This document shows, piece after piece, positions 1 through 7,310 of a DNA stretch of 14,455 nucleotides. Source of the stretch: Halieaceae bacterium (GTDB lineage Bacteria; Pseudomonadota; Gammaproteobacteria; Pseudomonadales; Halieaceae); the NCBI GenBank assembly GCA_003523185.1, contig DPGN01000067.1:1-14455 (forward strand), written 5' to 3'. Made by a program: the position numbers and the translations under genes. Position 1 is the first letter of the stretch, and every line of letters begins with the position of its first letter. Below the pieces are notes generated by a model. It made no database searches and was not told where the DNA came from. It saw nothing but the letters and a program-made list of their open reading frames with translations.

Positions 1-185
1 ACAAATCGCTCATTATTCTCGGTTGGCGGTGACACCATCAGCACTCGGGAGTCAGAATCAGGGCCAGAGACCCGATAGAATTTTCGAGGGCTCGCATCGC
101 CGGCAATAAGCTGCAATGTCACATCTTCCGCCTCACACTTTAGTGTCTCTGCCAGCCAACTACGTTGTTCTTGCCCGTCTGACAC
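1..185 (-). CDS. amgK: AmgK-like sugar kinase / aminoglycoside phosphotransferase family protein, 5' part only
   Basis: The minus strand opens with a GTG at 185-183, preceded at 8 bases by AAGGAG (199-194), and stays open to the left edge (61 codons plus 2 bases). The readable protein includes the stretch LIAGDASPRKFYRV followed by VLMVSPP. This matches the N-terminal lobe of the AmgK/phosphotransferase family, where a 'GDAS-R-Y-R' glycine-rich segment is followed by a strand ending in a proline pair. In pseudomonads, AmgK is a cytoplasmic kinase that phosphorylates MurNAc/GlcNAc at the anomeric position in cell-wall recycling. It lies with murU and is divergent from lptD, exactly as here. 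The catalytic residues are beyond the window, so sugar specificity is inferred from family and neighbourhood. The unusual GTG start is supported by the strong Shine-Dalgarno. The overlapping plus-strand ORF at 116-325 is a shadow. Confidence 0.82.
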   Translation of the reverse strand, partial: MSDGQEQRSWLAETLKCEAEDVTLQLIAGDASPRKFYRVSGPDSDSRVLMVSPPTENNERF

Positions 186-348
186 CTCAGCTTCTCCTTT
201 ATAGGCCGATAAACCCGCAGCATTGCCAAAAAAACCCGAGAACAACCAAGCCTTCCACGCGTTACACTGTCGAAGACCATAATAACCTGAACCTTGCGCT
301 GAAACGCTTGTGTACGAGCTTTTGAACTCCAAAAATCTTTCTGGACTG

Positions 349-2688
349 ATGCAACGAATTATCGGCATAGCGCTTCTAGTTATGTCAGTGTTGCCGCTGG
401 CTTATGCTAACGATGCGATTGAGGAAGAACGGATTCAGGCCAGGCTCAACTGGGTACCGCTTGCCCAGGTAAAGCCAGAGGATCGCGATGAGCGCTGCTT
501 GAAATGCCGAGGCCAATACCAGGACCCCTTGGCCAACGTTGATCGCTCAACGCCACCAAACCAATTAGACCTCGAGGTCAGTGCGGGCGACAGCGATATT
601 ACTGACGACACCCTGTATTTCTCGGATGACGTCACCGTATCCCAGGGCTATCGAACCCTGAAAGCGCAAGAGGTCATCATAGACCGCGTCGAGCAAAAAG
701 TGTCTGCTCAAGGCCCCATCGAAGTTCGCGAGCCGGGGATTGTCATGTACGGCGATCAGATTACCTACGATAGCGTTAGCGAACGCGCATCGCTCAGCGA
801 CGCCGAATTTGTCATGTACGAGCAGCAGCTCTACGGTATTGCTGAGAGCGTGACACGCGATGCTAATGGGTCACTTGAAATTGAAGACGGTCAGCTCACT
901 TTCTGTGCGCCCACAGATCCAAGCTGGCTAGTCACGGCCGAGGCATTAAATGTCGACCCAAACACCAACACTGGCGAAGCCTGGGGTGCCCGTATCGATA
1001 TCAAAGGCATTCCCGTCGCCTATTTACCATGGGTGCAGTTCCCGCTGAATGATCGCCGCAAAACCGGCCTGCTGTTTCCCGATATCAGCAGTGACACGCG
1101 AGGCGGCCTCGATGTCACCGTCCCGATATATGTAAACCTGGCGCCAAACTACGACGCCACCTACTCACCCCGCCTTATCCAGGACCGCGGCCTAGTGCAT
1201 CAGCTCAACACCCGATTCTTGAGTAAGCAAACCGGATTCTGGGATGTTTCGGGCACCTATTTACGAGATGACGACCTCGATGTATCTGACGGGGACAACA
1301 ACCGCTGGCTTCTCAATGTTCTGCAATCAAGCGATCCGTCGGCTCGATTGCGTACGTCCATCGACTTCTCAAAGGTCAGCGATAATGACTACCTGCGAGA
1401 CCTTGAAAACAACACCCTCAGCGCGCAGAGACAAACGGCGCTTCTGCAGAGGGCAAGGGTGGACTGGCTCGCAGACAATTGGCTTTTTGGTTTGGAAGCT
1501 CAGCAATTCCAGAGCATTGCTGAAGATCTGACCGATAATTACAAGCGGTTACCACAGGTCAGCGCGGTCTGGCGGGGCGACACTAAATTGGGTCCGCTCG
1601 AACCACTCCTGAAACTGCAGGCGGCTAACTTCGATACCGACCTCGATAAGGTGAAGGGTCAGCGGGTTTATCAGGAGGTGGGGGTTAATTTACCCATCAC
1701 CCGCGACTACGGATTCTTAAATACCAGCTTGATGCATAGAAGCATCCAATATCGACTGAAAACGCCTGGTACCGGTGAGACACGGAATGAATCAGTATCC
1801 TCATGGCTCGGCAGGATCGAGGGCGGATTGGAGTTCGAGCGAAATACCGAGCTCTTTGGTTTGTCGTTCACACAAACACTCGAACCGCGTGTTCAATATC
1901 TTTATGCCGGGTACGATGATCATGCGGGCATTCCGGATTTTGATAGTGCAGAGCTGACTTTCAGCTACCGGCAGCTGTTCCGAAATACGCGCTTCTCGGG
2001 CTACGATCGATTGGCGGATGCTAACCAGCTCTCGCTTGGCGTTACTTCGCGACTGATCGATGTAAAAACAGGCAAAGAGCGAGTATCAGTCAGTTTAGGT
2101 CAAGTCATTAACTTTAGAGATCAGCGTGTCCGCCTTGAAGAGAGCGATGCAGCACTTACTGACGAGGGATCAGCGCTGGCCTTTGCTCTGAGCATGAGCG
2201 CAAGTGAACGCTGGAGTATTTACAGCAATCTTTTATTAGACAGCTACGAAGCAGAGGTCGACGCAGCCAACATACGCGTGGGCTACCGACCGAATGAGGA
2301 TGCCATTGTGAATATTGGCTACACGCTTCGCGAGCCACCCGCATCATTCGCTGCGAGGCCGGTCACCGAGCAGATAAACACCTCGGCATACGTCCCAATT
2401 AACGATAATTGGGCAGCCTTTGGCGCACTACGGTATTCGCTAGAGATTGGCAGCAGCGTAGAAGATATGATCGGCGTCGAGTACGATGGCTGCTGCTGGC
2501 GCGTGCGGTTAATTTACATGAGTTACCTCGATGCGCTTCGGGACGTTGATGTTTTCATACCAGAGCCGGAACTTACACGGGATCGGGCGTTCCAATTTCA
2601 GTTCGTTTTGAAGGGATTAGGCGGCTTCGGTAACCGGGTTGATAATCTTATGCAGGATATGATCAGAGGATTCAATGCTAAACGCTAA
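349..2688 (+). CDS. lptD: LPS-assembly outer-membrane protein LptD
   Basis: LptD is the outer-membrane beta-barrel that, with the lipoprotein LptE, inserts lipopolysaccharide into the outer leaflet. From the ATG at 349 the protein is 779 residues. It starts with a classic signal peptide (MQRIIGIALLVMSVLPLAYA, cleavage near residue 20). An OstA/LptA-like beta-jellyroll follows at about residues 60-165 (repeated short strands such as LYFSDDVTV, QVLIDRV-like, ITYDSVSERASL). The C-terminal LptD barrel domain follows, from about residue 220 to the end. Cysteines at 50, 53, 186 and the adjacent pair 715-716 fit the family's disulfides between N-domain and barrel. The E. coli protein has one cysteine where this one has C50-x-x-C53. 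A GTG at 310 would extend the ORF by 13 codons, but this buries the signal peptide and neither start has a good ribosome site. It overlaps surA by 14 bases. Confidence 0.95.
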   Translation: MQRIIGIALLVMSVLPLAYANDAIEEERIQARLNWVPLAQVKPEDRDERCLKCRGQYQDPLANVDRSTPPNQLDLEVSAGDSDITDDTLYFSDDVTVSQGYRTLKAQEVIIDRVEQKVSAQGPIEVREPGIVMYGDQITYDSVSERASLSDAEFVMYEQQLYGIAESVTRDANGSLEIEDGQLTFCAPTDPSWLVTAEALNVDPNTNTGEAWGARIDIKGIPVAYLPWVQFPLNDRRKTGLLFPDISSDTRGGLDVTVPIYVNLAPNYDATYSPRLIQDRGLVHQLNTRFLSKQTGFWDVSGTYLRDDDLDVSDGDNNRWLLNVLQSSDPSARLRTSIDFSKVSDNDYLRDLENNTLSAQRQTALLQRARVDWLADNWLFGLEAQQFQSIAEDLTDNYKRLPQVSAVWRGDTKLGPLEPLLKLQAANFDTDLDKVKGQRVYQEVGVNLPITRDYGFLNTSLMHRSIQYRLKTPGTGETRNESVSSWLGRIEGGLEFERNTELFGLSFTQTLEPRVQYLYAGYDDHAGIPDFDSAELTFSYRQLFRNTRFSGYDRLADANQLSLGVTSRLIDVKTGKERVSVSLGQVINFRDQRVRLEESDAALTDEGSALAFALSMSASERWSIYSNLLLDSYEAEVDAANIRVGYRPNEDAIVNIGYTLREPPASFAARPVTEQINTSAYVPINDNWAAFGALRYSLEIGSSVEDMIGVEYDGCCWRVRLIYMSYLDALRDVDVFIPEPELTRDRAFQFQFVLKGLGGFGNRVDNLMQDMIRGFNAKR

Positions 2689-3949
2689 GCTAAAACGGTC
2701 GCTCATCGCTCCCTTTATTTCACTATGCTCCTCGCTTGGATGGGCGCAGGTAGTCCCGCTGGACAGTGTTATCGCTATTGTCGACGAGGACATCATTCTG
2801 GCTAGTGAAGTCGGTGAGCGTCTCGAGCAAATCAAAGCATCCGCAGAGCAAAGAGGAATCACGTTGCCGGATGAAGAGACGGTGTTGCAGGAAACGTTAG
2901 ATCGTTTGATTCTTGAAAGCATACAGCTGCAGTTGGCAGATCGCTATGGCGTCCGTGTTCCCGATGCTCAACTTGATCAGTCCATGGCACGAATAGCCGC
3001 TCAGAACGGCATGACACTTGAGCAGTTTAGAGACGCTCTCCAGCAAACAGGTCAAAGTTACGCTGAGATGCGAGCGGGCCTCCGCGACGAGCTGGCGATT
3101 CAGCGGGTTCAGCAGGGCAGTGTGATGCGCGACATCAATATTACCGAGAAAGAAATTGATAATTTCATGATGACGGAGGAAGGCATAGCACTGACTGATC
3201 CCGAATACCGTGTAGTACAGGCATTGCTCCCTATCCCTCGGTCAGACACTGCGGAGCAGCGAACAGCAAAAGAGGACTATGTGGATGGCGTGCTCGCCAA
3301 TATTCTTGCCGGAGCAGACTTTTCCGAGGCAGTCAGTGTTCAAGAGCCCTACACCTTTCAAGGTGGTGACCTTGGTTGGCGAAAACTCAGTGATATTCCC
3401 AGCATGTTTGCTGACATTCTTCCTAGCCTGAAGGCAGGCGACACTGGAAAGGTTCAGTCCAACTCAGGGCTACACCTTGTGCACTTGGCCGAGGCTCGCG
3501 GTCTAGAGCGTCTCGTCGAGCAAACCAATGTCCGTCATATCCTCGTCACGCCCAATGAGGTATTGGATGATGAAGCGGCACGTAATTTTGTCCTGGGTCT
3601 CAAAGAGCGAGTCAACAGCGGCGAAGACTTCGCATCTCTGGCTAGAGAGCACTCGGACGATATTGGATCGGCCCAAGAAGGTGGGGACCTCGGTTGGACT
3701 AATCCGGGTCAAATGGTCCCCGAATTTGAGACCGCCATGGCAAACGCCAAAATAGGTGTCGTCACAGAGCCTGTTCGGAGCGAATTTGGATGGCATATCC
3801 TAGAGGTCACAGGACGTCGCACCGAGGATTTCGCCGAGCAAGTGAGACGCAACCAAGTAGCAAACTACCTTCGTGAAGCGAAATATGAGGAAGAGCTAGA
3901 CAACTGGCTCAGAAAGATTCGCGGCGAGGCGTTTGTCGATATCAAATAA
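2675..3949 (+). CDS. surA: Periplasmic chaperone / peptidyl-prolyl isomerase SurA
   Basis: SurA escorts unfolded outer-membrane proteins, notably LptD, across the periplasm. The 424-residue protein has a signal peptide cleaved after about residue 24 (GWA|QVV). A SurA N-domain follows (about 26-165, starting VPLDSVIAIVDEDIIL), then two parvulin (PPIC) domains: P1 at about 176-274 and P2 at about 283-383. P2 carries the typical NVRHILV, FASLAREHSDD, GGDLGW and FGWHILEV segments, so it looks like an active isomerase. P1 keeps GGDLGW but has a weaker N-terminal part. A C-terminal helix follows. The ATG at 2675 is well placed behind AGAGGA (2665-2670) and lies inside the end of lptD, so the two are probably translationally coupled. 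The stop is 13 bases before pdxA. Confidence 0.96.
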   Translation: MLNAKLKRSLIAPFISLCSSLGWAQVVPLDSVIAIVDEDIILASEVGERLEQIKASAEQRGITLPDEETVLQETLDRLILESIQLQLADRYGVRVPDAQLDQSMARIAAQNGMTLEQFRDALQQTGQSYAEMRAGLRDELAIQRVQQGSVMRDINITEKEIDNFMMTEEGIALTDPEYRVVQALLPIPRSDTAEQRTAKEDYVDGVLANILAGADFSEAVSVQEPYTFQGGDLGWRKLSDIPSMFADILPSLKAGDTGKVQSNSGLHLVHLAEARGLERLVEQTNVRHILVTPNEVLDDEAARNFVLGLKERVNSGEDFASLAREHSDDIGSAQEGGDLGWTNPGQMVPEFETAMANAKIGVVTEPVRSEFGWHILEVTGRRTEDFAEQVRRNQVANYLREAKYEEELDNWLRKIRGEAFVDIK

Positions 3950-3962
3950 CAATGCAGTTGTT

Positions 3963-4955
3963 ATGACGAGGGATGCCCGTCTAGTCATTACTGCGGGTGA
4001 GCCCGCAGGTATTGGGCCCGATGTTGTTCTTGGTGCCCTTCGATCACCCTTTGATGCGCAGATTGCTGTCGTCGGCGACGTTAAGGTATTGGAGCAGCGA
4101 GCCAAAGCACTCGGTATGGACCTGCACCTAGCCCAGTTACAGCCCGACGCGGCACCACCGCCGCATATCCCCGGAAAAGTGAGTGTGTACCACCTGCCAT
4201 GCGCTAGCCCGGTCGAGCCTGGTCGGCTCGATGTGGCGAACGCCAGTCATGTCGTGCAGACCTTACGGTCATCGGTTCAATTACTAAAAGACAAGCGGTT
4301 TGACGCAGTCGTCACGGCACCCGTTCAGAAGTCCGTGATAAACGACAGCGGACTGAGCTTCACTGGCCACACCGAATTCTTCAACGAGCAGTTTGGCTGC
4401 GAGGACGTGGTCATGTTGCTGGTGAATGATGGGCTGCGCGTGGCGCTTGCGACAACACACCTGCCCCTGCGAGAGGTCCCAGATGCGATCACTCAGGAAT
4501 CCCTCCTTCGTAAGCTCGAGATCATCCACAACGACCTAATGCGCCTTTACGGCATTACGCAGCCTCGCATTGCCATGTTGGGGCTCAACCCTCACGCAGG
4601 TGAAGGAGGGCATCTAGGACGCGAAGAGATAGAGATCATGACGCCGGCACGCGAGGAAGCACTGCGCCGCGGTATCGATGTAACTGCACCTATCCCGGCG
4701 GATACGGCTTTTGCGTCCAAACAGGTGCTCAATGCCGACGTTGTGCTGGCTATGTTTCACGACCAAGGGTTGCCTGTGCTCAAAGCGCGAGGGTTTGGCT
4801 CCTCCGTCAACATTACATTGGGGTTGCCCACGATCCGCACATCCGTTGACCACGGCACCGCGTTGGAGCTTGCAGCCACCGGTGAGGCTTCACCTGAGAG
4901 TATGAAAGCAGCGATAATCGAAGCGATCACCTGTACTGGACACCGAAGCTCATGA
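3963..4955 (+). CDS. pdxA: 4-hydroxythreonine-4-phosphate dehydrogenase PdxA
   Basis: PdxA oxidises 4-phosphohydroxy-L-threonine with NAD(P)+ in pyridoxal phosphate (vitamin B6) synthesis; it acts in the cytoplasm as a metal-dependent dimer. With the ATG at 3963 the protein has 330 residues, the normal length. It begins with the family signature ITAGEPAGIGPDVV. The three divalent-metal histidines fall at 166 (ATTHLPL), 211 (NPHAGEGGH) and 266 (FHDQGLP), the same numbers as in the E. coli enzyme, which supports this start. GHTEFF (about 135-140) and SVDHGTALELA near the C-terminus are also present. A TTG at 3933 would add ten codons inside surA and is less likely. No strong ribosome site precedes 3963, so coupling to surA, 13 bases upstream, is probable. 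Its last 6 bases overlap the end of the convergent patatin gene. Confidence 0.96.
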   Translation: MTRDARLVITAGEPAGIGPDVVLGALRSPFDAQIAVVGDVKVLEQRAKALGMDLHLAQLQPDAAPPPHIPGKVSVYHLPCASPVEPGRLDVANASHVVQTLRSSVQLLKDKRFDAVVTAPVQKSVINDSGLSFTGHTEFFNEQFGCEDVVMLLVNDGLRVALATTHLPLREVPDAITQESLLRKLEIIHNDLMRLYGITQPRIAMLGLNPHAGEGGHLGREEIEIMTPAREEALRRGIDVTAPIPADTAFASKQVLNADVVLAMFHDQGLPVLKARGFGSSVNITLGLPTIRTSVDHGTALELAATGEASPESMKAAIIEAITCTGHRSS

Positions 4956-5879
4956 ACTAAGCGACAGAATGCGTCTCAGCGTCGCCTCGTTTTCATTGAT
5001 AAGTCGATCCGCAATCCGCTTCAGGTTTTCAACATTGATCTCGGAAGCGTCATCCATGTCGTCATTGGCCTCATCGAGCGTCACCTGCAAACGGATATAT
5101 CGATCGCCCAAAAACATGCGCATCTGGTGATTAGCCGCCTTGGTAGCACCGTCGAACATACAATCAAGCAAGGGCATCACCCAACCGGCCTGCCCCCAAT
5201 CTCTCGCACTTTCATAGGGAATCGGCCTAACCAACTCGCCAGTCCCAAGTGAGACAACCATCAGCGGTTCGTTAGGGTATAGCTTCAATGCTTCTGCGTA
5301 TGCCGACACAACGGGTGAGTTTACGTACACCCCACCGTCGATCAGCGCTCGCTGATTTCCCTGAACATCAATAAGCGCGGGCTCAAAATAAGTAGGTGCT
5401 GCGCTGGTGGCGCGAGCGGCATCACGACACCTGACCGTTTCATGGTCCGGATGCCAGCTCTTCAAAAAGAGTGTCCGCCTTTCCTCAATGTCGTAGGTGG
5501 TCACCATGGTCGAGCCTAGCGTCTCGCCCAGTCGCGCATTAGAAAAATATTTTCTCAGAGCTGCCTCGAGTGGTTTTGATGAATAAAGCTCATCGAGAAC
5601 CCCCCCAGCGGAGCGAATATTTCGCCAAATAGTCCGCTCAAATATTTTATCGCCACTATTTTCAAAAAAATCCGCAAGATCGTGCGCGGAGTATTTTGGC
5701 GCACCCGCTGCATCCGTCTGAGCGAGACCAAGCGCGATAATGCCACCCGACGACGTGCCAACACAAAGATCAAATAGCTCAGAGATGGGCTTACCCGACT
5801 CACGCTCCAAGTAATCCAGTACAAGCGAAGGAATGATCCCTCGAATACCACCACCATCAATAGATAGAACTTTTCGCAT
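4950..5879 (-). CDS. Patatin-like phospholipase
   Basis: This is a patatin-fold serine lipase/acyl hydrolase of 309 residues from the ATG at 5879 (a TTG two codons upstream, at 5885, is possible). All three family signatures are visible. The oxyanion-loop GGGIRG is at residues 9-14. The nucleophile elbow GTSSG is at 41-45 with Ser43. The catalytic aspartate Asp181 sits in DGGVYVNSP. Ser43 and Asp181 form the expected dyad, so the enzyme looks active. There is no signal peptide or membrane segment, so it is probably cytosolic and acts on membrane lipids or acyl esters; the substrate cannot be read. The arrangement resembles bacterial and plant-type single-domain patatins, including CBASS effectors, but no cyclase or other CBASS gene is next to it. 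It is divergent from an H-NS-like gene, has its own candidate promoter, and overlaps the end of pdxA tail to tail by 6 bases. Its 5' third is AT-rich. Confidence 0.93.
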   Translation of the reverse strand: MRKVLSIDGGGIRGIIPSLVLDYLERESGKPISELFDLCVGTSSGGIIALGLAQTDAAGAPKYSAHDLADFFENSGDKIFERTIWRNIRSAGGVLDELYSSKPLEAALRKYFSNARLGETLGSTMVTTYDIEERRTLFLKSWHPDHETVRCRDAARATSAAPTYFEPALIDVQGNQRALIDGGVYVNSPVVSAYAEALKLYPNEPLMVVSLGTGELVRPIPYESARDWGQAGWVMPLLDCMFDGATKAANHQMRMFLGDRYIRLQVTLDEANDDMDDASEINVENLKRIADRLINENEATLRRILSLSS

Positions 5880-5918
5880 ATTCAATTATTTAACTTATTC
5901 GCGTTATGCAAACCGTGT

Positions 5919-5947
5919 CTTATATTTTAACTATGAGTTAATTTTAA
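5919..5947 (-). promoter_or_regulatory. Candidate sigma70 promoter of the patatin gene
   Basis: On the minus strand, TTAAAA (5947-5942) and TATAAG (5924-5919) are separated by exactly 17 bases. They match the -35 consensus at 4 of 6 and the -10 consensus at 5 of 6 positions. Transcription would begin near 5912, leaving a leader of about 33 bases before the ATG at 5879. The region is strongly AT-rich, so chance matches are easier here; treat it as a prediction. Confidence 0.45.
5927..5941. promoter_or_regulatory. Operator-like palindrome between the patatin and H-NS genes
   Basis: TTAACT (5927-5932) and AGTTAA (5936-5941) are perfect inverted arms around a 3-base centre. The palindrome lies wholly within the 17-base spacer of the proposed patatin promoter. 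A further TTTAACT half-site in the same orientation as the left arm occurs at 5889-5895, and an 8-base palindrome AACCGGTT is at 5948-5955. This is the geometry expected for a repressor dimer site controlling one or both divergent genes. The binding protein is unknown; the adjacent H-NS-family protein would favour such AT-rich DNA but normally does not need a palindrome. Confidence 0.4.
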
Positions 5948-5998
5948 AACCGGTTATTATTGCACTATGACAAAAACGACAAATAAGGTTTCATTTTC

Positions 5999-6415
5999 AT
6001 GAACGAAGTACTTGCTCTTCAATCTATTGCCAAATCAAAAGCTGCAGCGAACCGCGCAGTTAAATCGCTCGAGATTCAACAAATTGAGCGAGCCCTTGCT
6101 AATTTATCAGCCGCTGCAGAAACAATTAAAGAGCGTGAATCATTACGCGCACAACGAAAGAAAGAAGCGGCCGTAAAAAAACTTAAGTCGATGATGGACG
6201 AGTTGGGCATATCGGCTGCGGATATTACCGGCACATCGAAGCCAAAAACTAACGGTAAGCGGGCGACCGGTCCGAAAAAAGGCAACAAGGTTGCGCCCAA
6301 ATATCAAATCACCGTGGACGGCGTAACTCACCAATGGACAGGGCGGGGTCGCACACCTGTCGTCTTCAGATCGCACGTTGAAAACGGTGGCTCGCTAGAC
6401 GACTGTCTCATCTAA
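5999..6415 (+). CDS. H-NS family histone-like nucleoid-structuring protein
   Basis: The 138-residue protein has the H-NS layout. An N-terminal helical, coiled-coil-like oligomerisation part spans about residues 5-70, rich in Ala, Glu, Lys and Arg. A flexible basic linker follows at about 75-100 (KPKTNGKRATGPKKGNK). The C-terminal DNA-binding domain is at about 100-138. That domain carries WTGRGRTP at 113-120, corresponding to E. coli TWTGQGRTP, and ends GSLDDCLI where E. coli H-NS has a similar LDDFLI end. The minor-groove loop is therefore R-G-R rather than Q-G-R. Proteins of this type bind and silence AT-rich, often foreign, DNA. The ATG at 5999 has only a weak AAGG about ten bases upstream. 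It is divergent from the patatin gene and stops 13 bases before rsmA, so some transcripts may read on into rsmA. Whether it is the main chromosomal H-NS or an accessory paralogue cannot be told from this window. Confidence 0.92.
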   Translation: MNEVLALQSIAKSKAAANRAVKSLEIQQIERALANLSAAAETIKERESLRAQRKKEAAVKKLKSMMDELGISAADITGTSKPKTNGKRATGPKKGNKVAPKYQITVDGVTHQWTGRGRTPVVFRSHVENGGSLDDCLI

Positions 6416-6428
6416 GACAGAGACGTCC

Positions 6429-7253
6429 ATGCCCAAGGCATCAAGACGCGGCGGCGCATCGCGGCCAAAAACGCATGCGCCTCGGAAGCGTTTTGGTCAG
6501 AACTTTTTAACCGATCAGGGTGTTATTTCTGCCATCGCCCGCGCCATCAATCCGCAGAAAGATGACAACGTAGTGGAAATTGGGCCCGGTCAGGGCGCAC
6601 TAACTGATGCGCTTTTTGAAAGCGGTTGTGCCATCAAAGCTATTGAAATAGATCGTGATTTACAATCTCAGTTGCGAGTCATGTTTTTTAATAGGGACTT
6701 CACACTGTTCAATTTCGATGCGCTCAAATTTGATTTCAACGAACTATCGGATGGTGATCATGATTTAAGAATTGTCGGAAACCTTCCCTATAATATTTCG
6801 ACTCCGTTGATATTCAAGCTACTAACGCATTTGCCTGTCGTTCGTGATATGCACTTCATGTTACAGAAAGAAGTTGTCGATAGATTAGCAGCTCGCCCCG
6901 GTAATAAACATTGGGGAAGATTAAGCGTAATGACTCAGGTCGATTGTGATGTGGAATATTTATTCGACGTGCCACCGGAGGCTTTTTATCCGCAACCCAA
7001 AGTGCAGTCGGCGATCGTGCGGCTAACACCCAAGATGACATCTCACCGTCCCGAGTGTTCTCGCGAGGAGCTCGGGAAACTCGTTCAATTGGCGTTTACA
7101 CAACGACGGAAAACACTGCGGAATAATCTTCGGGGTGTTATTGACGACTCTGTCATGCAGCGGCTAGGGATTGATCCGGCCTGCCGTGCGGAGACGCTCA
7201 CGCTGGATCAACTGATGGACTTGAGCCTGCAGTTTCCCCGAGCGGCTATCTGA
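6429..7253 (+). CDS. rsmA: 16S rRNA (adenine1518/1519-N6) dimethyltransferase RsmA (KsgA)
   Basis: RsmA dimethylates the two adjacent adenines in the helix-45 loop of 16S rRNA, a late checkpoint in 30S assembly; loss gives kasugamycin resistance. The 274-residue protein has a basic N-tail ending in KRFGQNFL (20-27). The SAM-binding motif is VVEIGPGQGALT (48-59), with acidic EID at 73-75, D97 in NFDALKFD and the catalytic NLPY at 118-121. FYPQPKVQSAIVRL lies in the C-terminal half, followed by the helical rRNA-binding domain with the family FTQRRKTLRNNL segment. The ATG at 6429 is 13 bases after the H-NS gene. The first two thirds are visibly more AT-rich than the neighbouring housekeeping genes, a drift shared with the two upstream genes. 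In many gammaproteobacteria rsmA directly follows pdxA and is followed by apaG; neither holds here. Confidence 0.96.
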   Translation: MPKASRRGGASRPKTHAPRKRFGQNFLTDQGVISAIARAINPQKDDNVVEIGPGQGALTDALFESGCAIKAIEIDRDLQSQLRVMFFNRDFTLFNFDALKFDFNELSDGDHDLRIVGNLPYNISTPLIFKLLTHLPVVRDMHFMLQKEVVDRLAARPGNKHWGRLSVMTQVDCDVEYLFDVPPEAFYPQPKVQSAIVRLTPKMTSHRPECSREELGKLVQLAFTQRRKTLRNNLRGVIDDSVMQRLGIDPACRAETLTLDQLMDLSLQFPRAAI

Positions 7254-7310
7254 TTCTCCGCCGCCCAGTTACACTTTGGATGAATCAAATCTACACCAAC
7301 AGGATTTAAC

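Noticed and set aside
261..284. Possible promoter for lptD (TTACAC and CATAAT-like boxes) or a sigmaE-type GAACCTT at 289-295
   Set aside because: The spacing is wrong for the first pair, and no matching -10 follows the second.
116..325. Plus-strand ORF of 69 codons at the left end
   Set aside because: It lies antisense to the AmgK-like gene, whose protein matches its family, and has no family-like sequence of its own.
310..348. LptD start at GTG 310
   Set aside because: It would place 13 residues before a textbook signal peptide; ATG 349 gives the expected N-terminus. Not fully excluded, since neither has a strong ribosome site.
4950..5879. CBASS phospholipase effector
   Set aside because: The patatin domain fits, but no cyclic-nucleotide synthase, Cap2/Cap3 or other partner is present in the window.
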